Shown here piece by piece: positions 33,317 through 44,337 of a DNA stretch of 64,000 nt. The stretch lies in the NCBI GenBank assembly GCA_001792895.1, contig MARA01000064.1, forward strand, positions 62,001-126,000, in the 5' to 3' direction. This DNA is from Lentinus brumalis (Eukaryota > Basidiomycota > Agaricomycetes > Polyporales > Polyporaceae). Both the position numbers and the translations under genes were made by a program. Position 1 is the stretch's first letter; each line of letters starts with the position of its first letter. Under the pieces are notes generated by a model. The model was given only the letters and a program-made list of their open reading frames with translations. It had not been told where the DNA came from and ran no database searches.

Positions 33317-34780
33317 ATGTCGTCGGATCCGTCTCGCGAGCTCGAGCAAGTGGAGGGCTCTGCCTCCAGTGCGCCGAGCTTCACTTTCGCCGAGATTTAC
33401 GAGATGTGGCTGCACATCCAGGAGCAGTACTCTGGTTAGTGTCGTGGCACGGTGCTGGAGCGCAACGACTTACTGACCTTGCTTGCTATAGCCATTCACC
33501 CCGAGGACCCCATCCTAGACCCTTGCCCGCATTGTATGCGTCGCACTCTTGCCAGTAAGTGTCTTCGTTGGGCGTGGGCAGGACGGACGTTGACGCGGTG
33601 TGGTCAGATGCCGGTCATGTCCATCTCGCAGAGTGCGAACACGGCCATTCTCACGGTTCGGGCGCCAGCGTTCCAGACGCCGCGGACACCAGTGTGTCAG
33701 ACGCCGGGGATATCAGCGGTTCCGACGCCGTGGATACCAGTGGTGAGCTCTGGGAGCAGGTCTCCCTGGAGTCCGACTTCCTTGCTGAGCACCTTCCTCC
33801 CATCTTGGGTCCAGTCCCTACGGCTCGCCACGGCCCTGCTGCTGGGCCGTCGACGTCCACTCCTGTGTCTACACGCATTGTTCGCGACTTCGCGTCGTCG
33901 GCGCCGCCTACGCGTCCTCCCACTCCTGGCGGTTCAGTCACCCGTAGCATTCAAGTCCCAGACTGTGCGATCTGTCCCCGCCATGGTCCTATCCTCACTC
34001 TTTGTCAAACGCACGGCGTGACCACCGTCCGCCGTGCTCCGCTCGGGGACCCCGGCAATGTCGCAGGCCCTTCTCGCAACGTCGCAGGCCGTCATGCTCA
34101 TGATGACGCCGGCATAGCCGACACGGTGTCCGTGCTCAACTCCTTCACCGGGTCGCTGGACGACTCGTTGTTGTTCACTCCCGAGCGGATGACCGCTCCG
34201 CTTCCGACAGCAGGTGTGGCTGCGCCCGCCATTGCTACGCCTCCTCCTGCCATCGTCAACGCGGCTCCTGTGCCCGCACCTGTTCCTGCCGTTGTCAACG
34301 CGGCTCCCGTGCCCGCACCTGTTCCCGCCGCCGTCTATGTGGCTCCCGTGCCCGCCGTCATCGTCCCCGTAGCTCCTGCACCCGCACCTGCTCCTGCGCC
34401 CGCCGTCGTCAACGCGGCTCCCGTGGCCGCACCTGCCCCCGCTCCCGCCGTGGCGGCTAACCCTGTCCTCCCACCTGCTCCTCCCGCGGTCCCGAACGGT
34501 CCGCCCTACACTGCGTACTTCACTCCGCAGATGACTGCCGAGGGCGGCTACTACGTCGTCACCCGCGGTCGCACGGTCGGCGTGTTTGATAGTTGGTATG
34601 TACTCGCATCTCATCACGCTCACCATGTTGCTGAGCTCTTTCCCCAGGGCCCTCATGGTGGCCTCCGTTTCCAAGATCAGCAGCGGCACCGGGCGAGGCG
34701 GTTTCCATTCCCGGGATGCCGCCATCGCGGCGTTCCGCGATGCCGAGGCGGCTGGGATCGTTGTGCAGAGGGAAGACTAG
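33317..34780 (+). CDS. Element cargo 2: RNase H1 N-terminal/viroplasmin-like domain protein
   Basis: Probable nucleic-acid (RNA:DNA hybrid or dsRNA) binding protein. Exons 33317-33434, 33492-33554, 33608-34595 and 34648-34780 join in phase with GT-AG. N-terminal exon 'MSSDPSRELEQVEG'. A small CxxC ('DPCPHCMRR') and a His/Cys-rich 'HLAECEHGHSHGSG' precede a long disordered part with about ten 'AAPVPAPVPA'-type Ala-Pro-Val repeats (34240-34470). The C-terminal fold is split by the last intron: 'YYVVTRGRTVGVFDSW' then 'ALMVASVSKISSGTGRGGF' and 'SRDAAIAAFRDAEAAGIVV'. The Y-V-R-G-R/G-x-W and F/A-F pattern is the signature of the RNase H1 N-terminal (Cauli_VI-like) domain. No RNase H catalytic domain follows, so it is a binding module only. 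Confidence 0.75.
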
Positions 34781-35287
34781 AAGGTAAATTGGTATGTATA
34801 TGACTCTCTTCTTGCTCATGCGATTGCGTGCGTGCCTCTGTGTCGTGTTATCTCTGTGTGCTGCTGCCGCTTGTCGCTTGTCTCCTCTCCGATCTCACAT
34901 ATCTCATAAAAACCTTGTCGTATACGGTCTTGTCGATCCTGCGTGTCGTGTCCTGCCTCCGCCATACTTCTTGCCTAGCATATCATCGCATAACTGTCTG
35001 CTCTCGTGTTTTGTGGCTCCGACTCGGACTCCCTGCTCACATACGATATAAACCCCAGATTATCGTGCTCTGATCCCCGACTCCACCCCTCTCACGCATG
35101 TCTGGCACGGCGCGAGTCGCCGTTGCCATCGGACCTTCCATCCCCGCCATGTGGCCTTAAGTTCAGTAGCACGCTTGCTGCATTCGGTACCGCGCGTATG
35201 CGCTAATGCATTGTTATTGTGCTATATACGCAGGCATGGCTCTGGGCTCCCATGTGCCTCCCCTCGTCTCGCCTGTCGTACCTCACC
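34781..35287. other. Element-internal spacer
   Basis: No gene recognised between cargo genes 2 and 3. It presumably holds the cargo 2 terminator and the cargo 3 promoter. Confidence 0.4.
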
Positions 35288-36070
35288 ATGGGCCGCCGCG
35301 CTAAATACTTCACTGCTGACGAGAAGCGTGCGGCCAAAAGGAGCCAAGCTGCGGCATACCGCCGCTCGGAGAGGTGTGGCCTGCCTTTTTCGGAGCTCAT
35401 CCTTTCGATTAACCTGTCATGGCGAATTAGCGGTAGAGCGACCAAGTCCCTGGCTAATCAACGTTACTACGCCCGCCACATGGAGCAGAGAGCAGCAGAG
35501 CGCACTCTTGCCATGCTCGATGTCACCATACCGCCAGCAATCACAGCGCGCGGGAAGAAGACGCTACGCCCATGTCTCGCCGTCCAGGAGTATGGCCCGT
35601 TGCTCTGGGTGGCTCCACGGTACCGTTGCTTCCAACCACCCTCGTACCTGCTAGACTCTATGCCGTGGCCGACTACGAGGAGTATAGGCAGGGTTTGGGA
35701 GACTCGGGCCGCTGTGCTCGGTTCGTACCAGTGGTGGATGATGCTGAAGGACCACAAGGCCCGGGCTGCGCGGTGGACTACCGTGCCCGCTTCAGGGCTT
35801 CATCGTGAGGTCACAGTTGAGGTGTACAAGCGGGTTGCCGGTTGGATCGCCCTCAAAGACTCCCCGGATGATGCTGAGGAAGGAGAGGCATACGTTCGTG
35901 ACGTTGCTTTGGATTGGGGCGCGAAGTTGATATGTTTGTTGGTGGAGGAATGGGAGTTTCGCACGAAGGACGGTCTTCAGGCTTATGTGGCAGCGTACAA
36001 GGCATCCAAGTTACCGTGGCAGCGGTTCGTTACAGATACTGAACATTTGTTCAAGTCGGAGGCTCGGTAG
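35288..36070 (+). CDS. Element cargo 3: basic 'MGRRAKYF' protein
   Basis: Function unknown. Start chosen at 35288 because 'MGRRAKYFTADEKRAAKRSQ' is a familiar beginning of a multi-copy agaric protein family; an in-frame ATG lies at 35252. A possible 60-nt intron ('GGTGTGGCC' to 'CGAATTAG') follows 'YRRSER'; it would join that helix directly to 'SLANQRYYARHMEQRAAERT'. The rest reads 'TIPPAITARGKKTLRPC', 'WGAKLICLLVEEWEFR' and 'WQRFVTDTEHLFKSEAR'. The N-terminal basic helices suggest DNA binding. The first line of such proteins is often conserved in Agaricomycete mobile regions, which fits its place next to the KDZ transposase gene on the same strand. Confidence 0.55.
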   Translation: MGRRAKYFTADEKRAAKRSQAAAYRRSERCGLPFSELILSINLSWRISGRATKSLANQRYYARHMEQRAAERTLAMLDVTIPPAITARGKKTLRPCLAVQEYGPLLWVAPRYRCFQPPSYLLDSMPWPTTRSIGRVWETRAAVLGSYQWWMMLKDHKARAARWTTVPASGLHREVTVEVYKRVAGWIALKDSPDDAEEGEAYVRDVALDWGAKLICLLVEEWEFRTKDGLQAYVAAYKASKLPWQRFVTDTEHLFKSEAR

Positions 36071-37545
36071 TACTTCGCACATAACGCCTTCCCTATCCAC
36101 CGCGCACATGTCTCGCGACTCTCGCCGTGTTTGTGATCATAGCCGATATTGATCGTATCGTTTGCGCATATCACACCGTTGTAATTGTCCGCTCAAAGAA
36201 TTTTGAGCGGACGGACGCACCAAAGTAACCCAAGTTGTGCACCGTTTGGCCGGTAGGGTATCCCATGTATGCTTTGAGTGGTTGCGGCATATCTTGCGTC
36301 GCTGCACTGTGCGATACATTCGGTGATCGTCTTAATGTGCACATTCGTCGAAGATACTGTTGGGGATGACTATGATACATTCAAATGCCTCTCCACAGGC
36401 GTATGTCGCAAGATTTAGTGTATTCTATGTTCGAGAGGAACATCAGGAGAGAGCATATCGAGGCTCTGATTGGCTGGCGAGCAGGATCGACGCCGGAGCG
36501 CCCTGGCGACGCGCGCGCTTGCACTGTCCATCTTGGGAACCCGATGCCCACGACATGCCATGTCACCGCCATGTTCTCTCCTCGGTCTCATCCTCGGACC
36601 TCCAACACGCACTACAATCCCTTCCAGCCAGTCCATCCTCCCTCCGTTGATGATGCAACATACTCTGCTCGCAATATGTGGTCCGGCGCATCTCGATTCT
36701 CAATGGTATGTCGTGGTGTCCACGGTCGGGCGGTGTGGTCTGAGACACGGTGACGGCCCCAGGAACAGACCCATCTGAGCGGCGGAAGCAAACATGACGC
36801 CAGGGAGCCTGAGGCTGCGCAGATCTGTCTAGGTAAGCAGTGGTTTCGCCAGAGGAATGACCATACTCATTCACCGCGTGGCGCGGCGCGCGTTGTGTGA
36901 ACCAGGTCGATAGAACTCCTCATTCGGCCTCCCGCAAGTGCACTCGCCGACGTGTCCGACTCATCTATCCTGCTCAGGCAGGTCCCGCACCCTCCTACAT
37001 TCACCTGGCTCCTCAATATACTCGAACAGTCGACGGGCATACACCGTAGCATCGATCTCCGCGGTGCTGTCCCGCCCACCGACGCCTCGAGGTTGCAATT
37101 TATGTGAAGGAGGTGAGATTGCCTCTCGTTCAGGTTGCGCTCGAGAGGTGATTCACATTCTCCGGTAAATAGGACAGGGCAGAAGCACGGATGCACCTGT
37201 CGTAGCTGCCTCCGAAGCGTCCGGCACGAACATTCCAGTGCGATGCTGGCCGAGTGGTTGGCCCAACCTGTAAGTCTCCCGCCCCCGTGTTTCACAATTA
37301 CACCTGATGAGTATCAGGTTTCCTCCACCGGTGCACTGCCTACACGCCACGGCGGGCCACACGTCGCGTTGCACGCCGCGGCAGGCCACGCGTCGCGTTG
37401 CGCGCCAGCGGCCAGGCGATTCCCTGCAATCAACGAAGTGCCCCATCGTCCAAGCCTGCGAGCATTGGCCTGCAATCGCCATCGCCATCCCTCTTCATCA
37501 CCCGCCATGCCCCCGCGATGGCTTTCCGCCCTCCAGCGGTTCGTC
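36071..37545. other. Element-internal spacer with a short GC-rich tandem repeat
   Basis: No gene recognised. At about 37341-37400 a unit of about 30 bp ('GGCCACACGTCGCGTTGCACG') is repeated twice with changes. It lies directly upstream of the transposase gene and may include its promoter. Confidence 0.4.
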
Positions 37546-40500
37546 ATGGGTAAGCGCAAGAAGGGTCGACCGGCCGTCGTCGAGCATCACACATTCTCCT
37601 CCGACGAGGAGAACATCCAACCCGCCCCTCCCCAACGTTCTGTACGCACTGAAAAGCACACTCACGTCGACCGCGTGTGTCGGCCGACTCGCACCTCCAC
37701 ACACACTTCCCACTATGACCTCCCCTCCTCCCCGCAGAAACGTCCTCGCGCTGCGTCCGATCCCCCACGGTTCACTTCCCCGCCTCCCACCGAGCTGCCG
37801 TCACTGCACAATCTCACCTCCGCACCCGACGATATCAACTACCTGTACCACCAGTACGAGCAGTCCGGGAAGGAGCCGCGCAAACGCACAGCCGGGGTAC
37901 GTAGTGCTCCCTTCTATGACGCTGTTGAGTACGCCCTCTAACATATGCATGCTACTTCAGGATCGCCCGCTCCTGCAATGGCTCAAGGAAGTTGGCGTGT
38001 ATCTCAATGAACTCTTGCGGCTCGAAGGCCGCGGAGCGTATACCGCAGAGATCTGTTCGTGTGGCCAGAAGGACGCCTTCGCTATCTACCGATGTGAGGA
38101 CTGCTCGGACGTGCGCCTGTATTGCAGGACTTGCATCGTCTCGTCTCATCGGGCCCATCCTGTCCATCGAATCAAAGTAAGTCACTGCTTCAGCGCGTCC
38201 ACGTATACAATTTGCTAATGCCCTTCTCAGCGCTGGCGGGACGGTCACTTCTCGCCTGTGACGCTCAAGTCTCTCGGTCTCCGCGTGCAGCTCGGTCATC
38301 AGCCGGGGGAGTCCTGTATCTGCCCTCAACAAGCCTGGGGCGACGACTTCGTCCTGATGGACATCTTCGGCATCCATGAAGTGGGCGTCGACTTCTGTGG
38401 CTGCGAGGACGCCCTCCCATCCCACGTCCAGCTCCTGCGCGCGCGCTGGTTCCCTGCCACAAGCGTTAACCCCAAGACTGCCGCCACCTTCCGCCTGCTC
38501 GAGTCGTTCCACCAGCTCTCTATCCAGGCCAAGGTGTCCGCGTTTGAGTACTACTCGTCGCTGGCCCGTCGCACGGACAACACGGGCACCCGCACGCCGA
38601 AGGTTCGTGCTTCCACGCATGATCGCGGACTCATTGATGCTTACTGCAGTCTGCGGCTGTACAGGATCGTTACCCATCCTTCTTGACCATCACTCGGGAG
38701 TGGCGCCATCTCAAGCTGATGAAGCGCGGCGGTCGCGGCAATGACCCCGATGGTCTCGCCGGTACTCGGGAGGGTTCGTGCGCGGTTGAATGTCCAGCAT
38801 GCCCGTTGCCTGGTAAGAACCTCCCCGACGGGTGGCAGGATGCCCCGGAGAGCAAGAGGTCAGCTTCTTCACCCTCGATGCGCAACGTACGCCCTACTAA
38901 CGCGCTTCTGTAGTTGGCTTTACTGCCTGTTTCTCGCGATGGACGCGAATTTCCGGCTGAGGCGCAAGAACGTCTCTTCCGATGACGTGGACCCTGACTT
39001 GAACAAAGGAAGCGCGTACATTGTCGAGGAGCAAGCCTACAAAGCTCACCTCACTGCGTTCGACAAGCTGCCGATGACAACGAGCAATCATTGCAACAAC
39101 CACGATGCCGTCAACCTAGCGACGCTCAAGGGCGCCGTGCACCTCGCCTCCACGGGCGTCGTCAGCGTGGACTGTGCGCGTCATGAGATGAAACGCCCAT
39201 GCTCCACGGGCGACTTACAGAAAGGCGAACGGTCAGTGCCTAGCTAATACTGCATCCTCGTCCCGTGCTGATGCCTGTCACGGGCGTTCATAGACAGGTC
39301 AATTCGGACTACGTCCTGAGATCATCCCTCCACCAGAACGCTCCGAATAAGGTCAAGGTATCATACGACGTCGCCTGCATCTACTCCAAGAACTTCTTGG
39401 CCCGGTTCGCCAAGTACGGCTGGGACGAGCCCACGCAGGAGTTCACGTGGGCAATCCCCAAGTTTCATATCAATGCTCATCGCGAGCAGTGCCTGGCCGA
39501 CTACAACTTGCGTTACCTCCGCGGCTGCGGCTGCTCCGATTGCGAGGGCGTCGAACGTCTCTGGTCCCGGTCCAACGGTGCCGCCGCCGTCACCAAGGAG
39601 ATGGGGCCCGGGTCCCGCCGCGACTACGTCGACGACATCTTCGGCGGCCAAAACTGGAACAAGGTCACAAGTCTTCGTAAGTCCTCATACCATCGACGGC
39701 CACGTCCATCCTACTGATCCCTCGCCCAGCCTCCCGTTTGCTCAACGCCATCAAGAAGGCAGTGCCTGAACGGAACGCGCAGGCTGCCTCTTTCCGACAG
39801 TACGACAAGGCACTTCCGGCCTCAAGCACTGCAGTCTGGAAGGAGGTCGTCGAAGCCTGGGAAGCCGACAGCTCGAACCCTAACCCCTTCTTTATCAAGA
39901 GGCCCTGTAAGTCTCCGCGCGACGTCTGCGACCGCCCGTTGGCTGACTTCCTGAATCCATTAGCAATCACACAGGCGGCAATCAAGAAGCAGATGGCGGC
40001 GGAGGACGCGGCTGCCCTCAAGGCCGGGACGGCAAGCGTGCTGCACGAGAAGTGCTCGGCGAGCGGGATTGTCATCTCGGGGATTGAGCTTGAAGAGCAC
40101 CAGTGCGTACCCCTGCTGCCGTTGATTGGTGCCCGACTCACATACATCTAGGCGCCGCTTGAAGGTCGACGCGTCTGCGCTCGGCCAGCATGCCACAGAT
40201 ATTCAACGCGCCAAGATCTTGGAGCGCCAGAACCTCCTCCGTCGACGCATCGACAGCTGGGTGCAAGTTCAACAGTTGTACATGCCCGGTGTCGCTGCGC
40301 AGCGCGCCAGATTTCTCGCGGCCAATGAAGACGCATCCCTCGCCTACAACATGCCTCTCCTGCTTCCCTCTGCCGCCACGACTCTCAGTGATCGCCCTCT
40401 ACTAGACCTCGAGTGGCGCCTCCGCTACGCGCAAGCCTTCGACGCGCTTGGGGACCTCCGCGGCCACCTGGAAGTCCGAGCTCATCTTTACAAGTTCAAG

Positions 40501-41251
40501 GATCGTTTCGCTCGCGGTCAACGCGCCAACACGCGCTCCCACACCATCATCAAGACTGTCGATGCTAAGATCGATGGCGATGCCGAGCGTTACCGGGCCG
40601 CGTATGGCGCACTTAAGGCCCTCGCAGTTCCTCTCGTCAAGACGGACTGGCAGTCGCGCCTGCAACCGCTACTCCAGGCCGACATCAGACACGTCACGGA
40701 GGCAGAGGACGGGGAGTCGGAGGGTCGCCGCAAGATGTCATGGATATGGAAGGCGACCGCATCACCCGACCCCCCGGATGCTCCCGCCACCGTGCAACAT
40801 AGTCTCACAGAGTGTACGTCCATGGCGTATGTGTCGCCTCTCTTTGTGCTTTCAGCTGATTTTTCTCGTAGCGCTTCGCGTCGAATGGTGCAAGTCTCGC
40901 GCGCGTGCGATGTGTTGGTCTGAGGAGGTCGAGTTGCTGCAGGAGGAGATGCGTCGCACAATGGCATATCACCAGTGGGCAGCGGCTCATTGGTCAAGCC
41001 TCATTGACCAGACCTTTGTCGAACAGCCTGACTATCGTGAAGGGGCCAACGCGTATGCGCGCCGGCACGCGGCGATGCGCGAGTCGATGCGCGCCTACTG
41101 CGAGAAGTCATGGCGGTATGTCAAGATGTGGGTGTGTCTAGGAACCAACGATGACGACACCCCCATCCCTGATCTGGAGTCTCTCGCCCCTTCCGAAGAA
41201 GGGGCTGATGCCGATGCCTCCAGTGCCAACGACCATGCCGAGGCTCCTTGA
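37546..41251 (+). CDS. CxC2-type KDZ transposase
   Basis: DDE transposase of the KDZ class, catalysing cut-and-paste DNA transposition in the nucleus. Exons read in phase: 37546-37896, 37961-38176, 38231-38602, 38665-38858, 38914-39231, from 39294, with more to 41251. N-terminal basic stretch 'MGKRKKGRPAVVEHH'. The cysteine cluster reads 'ICSCGQKDAFAIYRCEDCSD', 'YCRTCIVSSHRAHPVHRI', 'LGHQPGESC' and 'FCGCEDAL'; then 'RWFPAT' and 'TDNTG'. Family landmarks follow: 'ECPACPLPGKNLPDGW', 'FLAMDANFRLRRKN', 'CARHEMKRPCSTGDLQKGER', 'VSYDVACIYSKNF', 'IPKFHINAHREQC', 'DCEGVERLWS' and 'EMGPGSRRDYVDDIFG'. The Asp in MDANF, Asp in SYDVA and Glu in EGVER are the likely catalytic triad (my inference). The frame stays open with all key blocks, so it may be recently active. 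Confidence 0.9.
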
Positions 41252-41997
41252 TGCTCCTGATGACGATTCTGTCCCTACTTTAGATTCTGTGCCACCGTAG
41301 ATCGTGTTCTTGACAGTGTATCTCCTCCCCTCAATCCACTTACTCTCAATGTAACTAGTTCTTGGTCAGAAATTGGTCATATTAACGATGTTGCGGTACC
41401 CCACATGCAGGACATTAGTGTGCGCCATGTCGATGCTGGACTTCGCGTTTTCAGGCCTGAGGAGTCAGGTGACTGCATCACCGCCACCGCGAGACGCACG
41501 TCTCGACTTCACGTTTCTGGCTACTCTCGGGCGCTCACGACTTCGCATTACACGCTCTCTTAGCCCGTGCGGCCTTGCTTTGTCTGACCACTCTGCTTCA
41601 TTCGCAACTTCTGAAACACTCTGGGGGCACTACAACTATGCTGTGAACACCTCCAACTGCGCAACAGTCCTGCTCTGTAATCACTGGGAGACGCGACTTT
41701 CAACGCCTCCACGCCTCGCCTCCGAATATCTCTGTGGCAATAACAACCCCTCAACGTGCCTGGACAGGCGCATAACTGTCTAGAGACAGGCTGTGGGGAT
41801 GGCCACTGGCTAGAGGGAGGAGAGTGGGTGTGGTATTTGTGACGGAGAGCTCAGAATGCAGATGGTAAGCACCCCAATCCCCCGTTATTCTGTACATTCC
41901 CCTGGACCCCTACCAGCCCCCGTCTGAGACGTGGGTTACGTTCGACATATGCACTGTGATGTGTGACCACGATAACGTCCACTCTAGAGGCCTCCGC
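41252..41997. other. Element-internal DNA after the transposase
   Basis: No gene recognised; the reading frame at 41373-41783 has no known motif and overlaps no splice structure. It may be the transposase 3' region. Confidence 0.4.
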
Positions 41998-42300
41998 GGT
42001 GCAACCGCGTGCCAGTGTTCCCAGTAATTCTGGTTCAGCTGCCAGATGCTCGTGCTCGACACCTGCCCATGTCCTCTACGCGCGCTCGCTCCGTATATCT
42101 GCTGGGGCTGCACAACATGCAACCCGAGTGGCACGCACCCCGATCGTGGTGCAACCGCATGCCAGGATTCCCGGTGATTGCGGTTCGGCGGCTAGCTGCC
42201 CATGCTGCCCATGCCCGACACTCGCCCATCTCCTCTACGTGGGCTCACTGCGTGTATCTACTGGGGCTACGTAACTTGCCACCCGAGCGGCGCCCGTGCG
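41998..42300. repeat. Imperfect tandem duplication, about 151-bp unit
   Basis: Two diverged copies, both starting 'GGTGCAACCGC' (41998 and 42149) and running through a 'CTCTACG' block and 'GGGGCT' to 'CACCCGAG/CAACCCGAG'. Located in the GC-rich right arm of the element. Confidence 0.6.
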
Positions 42301-43248
42301 CCCGCCCTGCCGTGCAACCCTGTCCAGCCGCGCTGCTGCACCCACTGCACCCACCCCCATCCCGCACCGCACGCGCAGACGTAACAGGCCTTGGCATAGT
42401 ACTCGAATCCCATGGGTCCCTATGCCCCGGTATGCAAGCAGCATCCGTGCGACGCGAGCCGCCCTGGGCGCGACCCCCCGGTACGCGGTGGCGGTCAAGC
42501 CTGCACCTGTTTGCATGCCTCGATGCACTCCTCCAGCCTCCTTCGCGCCTTTTGATAGGTGCGTGTACACCCTTGCTGCTCCAACGCGAGTACATACGCT
42601 GCCTACTTCCCGATCGTCGCCTGCCCGTGCCCTGCCGCGCTGCTGCCCAAAGCGCCCATGTCGCCCAACCCCGGGCCACCCGTAGCCAGCCCACCTCCGC
42701 GAGCCTGTACCGCGCCATTACCCGAGGTAGTGGGGCTATAAGCGTAACCAGCGCACACCGATTCTACCCCATCGCGGGGTAGCTTCCTGCGGCGGCGAGC
42801 CCGCTCTCGGGGCCGCTCCCGCACGCAGGCTCTTCCCGGCACCTCCCGGGGCCCCGATGAGACAACCACACCATCGCGATTCACACTGTTAGGTGAGTGC
42901 TATCCTATGCCGTGGTCGCGGGCGCATACGGGTGGTCGCAAGAGCCCCGACCAATTGGGATGGATATGTCGTGGGTATGTTTTCGGAACCCATATATGGC
43001 CGCGCGGATTGCACCCGCCCGATATGCTTGTACCCGCCCGATATAGGCGGCTGGAAAGCTACGTGCGCCTGGGTGCAGCGGAGCTGCAATAACCCGCCCG
43101 ATTGGGGAGCCTGCGCAAGGGCGGCCAGAAGGGGAATACCGTATGTTCTCGCTGACAACCGACAACATACGCGCAAGGGGAAATGCGCGCAGGAGCACCG
43201 CTGCGTTACATTGTACTCTAATTAGAGTCTATCGATGTATCAGGGTGT
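42301..43248. other. Right arm of the element, subterminal
   Basis: No gene recognised. Contains 'CCCGCCCGAT' repeated several times (43015-43110) and the perfect palindrome ACTCTAATTAGAGT (43215-43228) next to the right terminal repeat, plus an ATGTATCA word at about 43235. Confidence 0.5.
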
Positions 43249-43308
43249 TTCTGACTAGAGTGGGGGATGGATCAGCGATGGACTCTAACTAGAGTAGTTG
43301 ATGTATCA
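43249..43308 (-). repeat. Right terminal inverted repeat
   Basis: 60 bp; reverse complement matches 30066-30126 (see that entry). The outer end reads ...ATGTATCA on the plus strand. It contains ACTCTAACTAGAGT (43282-43295). Confidence 0.8.
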
Positions 43309-43366
43309 CTCTGCCAGCATCTGGTGCTTGTCGCCACAGCTCGCGGTCCACACTGGAGAAGTACAC

Positions 43367-44092
43367 TGTCTGTACAAGCTCAAGGGTTGGTCTTCCAGCA
43401 ACGAGCTTGGTCTAGACGTGATGCATGATTAGAGATGGATCTCTGAGCTGAGGCGTATAGAGGTACCAAGAAGGGAGAAGCAGATGAACGGGGATCAGAG
43501 AAACTCACTGTATCCTCATACACCCCAAGTGGAATAAATATGACCGTGCCAACGGTACTGAGCTTCTCTACTGTAGGCTTGGATGAACCTCTGCCGCGAC
43601 CCTTGCTAGACTAGACAAGGTAAGGGATAAGCAACGATCGGACATGATGGAGGCAGTACAACATACCTGGCTAGCACCGCCAGACTGCACCCTGCGGGTA
43701 CCTGTGATTGCATGGGAGGAACTCGCGGCCATAGGGGCTGAAGTGGAACGGTTGGGTCGGAACCCCGCCGATGCTTCCTCCCGAGCCCTGCAGTCGGAGA
43801 CAATGGAACGGGTGGTGGAGTACTTTCCAACCAGGTCAGAGATTCGCTGGTTTGCTGACTGGGCTGGAGCGGCGAGTACGGGAGCGGCAGCCAAAGCGGG
43901 AGCAGCAGTGAGAGGAGCAGCAAGAGGGGCGGCGAGAGGGGCGGCGAGAGGCGGCATGGCGAGAGGAGCGGCAATGGTATGACGATCTGCACGGTGACCG
44001 CACTTCCGACACTTGCCCTTCTTGACAGAACTGCAGTCGGAGCAACCGCAGAGAGTCCCGTCCTCGTTGTAGGCACGGCATTGGAGCGACAT
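43367..44092 (-). CDS. 5' exons of the gene split by the element
   Basis: N-terminal half of the protein continued at 28713-30056. ATG at 44092: 'MSLQCRAYNEDGTLCGCSDC' with a cysteine cluster continuing 'KKGKCRKCGHRADRH', a probable zinc-binding module. An Ala/Pro/Leu repeat follows ('MPPLAAPLAAPLAAPL'). Exons 43667-44092, 43509-43610 and 43367-43411 join in phase 0. Exon 2 holds 'VEKLSTVGTVIFIPLGVYED'; exon 3 is only 15 codons, ending 'AGRPTLELVQT'. Its donor GTGTAC opens an intron into which the 13.2-kb element is inserted. In relatives of this family I would expect a 'GL.V' segment next, which is exactly what the distant 3' part starts with. Whether the giant intron is still spliced is unknown. 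Confidence 0.7.
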
Positions 44093-44337
44093 GGCGACGA
44101 CACACGCCAGCTCACCCGCCAGAAACTTGGAGGGGGAGAGGAGGTAGTGGGCAGAGGAAAGAGGAAGCGAGGGCGCTGCTGGCAGTCAGGCTATGGGCTA
44201 CAAGTTAAGCGAAGATCTTCACCTTCTTCACCTTTGCTCTCAATCACCGGACTTGGCGACCACTGCCACACAATTTGCCCCGCCGCCTCTGCGCCCAGAC
44301 GGAACTCTGCAACTGAGATGTCAGTATGTAGAAGGGT

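Larger units (their letters stand above)
30066..43308. mobile_element. Putative 13.2-kb KDZ DNA transposon with cargo
   Basis: Bounded by diverged terminal inverted repeats (30066-30126 and 43249-43308) that both begin TGATACAT at the outer edge. It encodes a CxC2/KDZ transposase (37546-41251) and three other genes. It sits inside an intron of a host gene whose two halves flank it in phase. Removing the element would restore a 67-nt intron (58 nt + 9 nt), the usual size here. No clear target-site duplication is seen next to TGATACAT, so the exact ends or the age are uncertain. KDZ (Kyakuja-Dileera-Zisupton) elements are an established fungal DNA transposon class; assigning these repeats as their termini is my inference. 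Confidence 0.7.

Noticed and set aside
35288..41251. A TET/JBP dioxygenase gene among the KDZ cargo
   Set aside because: Expected from known KDZ associations, but no frame between the terminal repeats shows a dioxygenase-like HxD...H pattern in a suitable context.
42009..42782. 257-codon plus-strand frame right of the KDZ gene
   Set aside because: It covers a tandem duplication of GC-rich DNA; composition is Pro/Ala/Arg/His with no motif and stops in the neighbouring frames are rare too, so it is best seen as chance.
30066..43308. A clear target-site duplication at the element ends
   Set aside because: Bases next to TGATACAT are GTCATAT on the left and CTCTGCC on the right (plus strand); no convincing direct repeat, so none is claimed.
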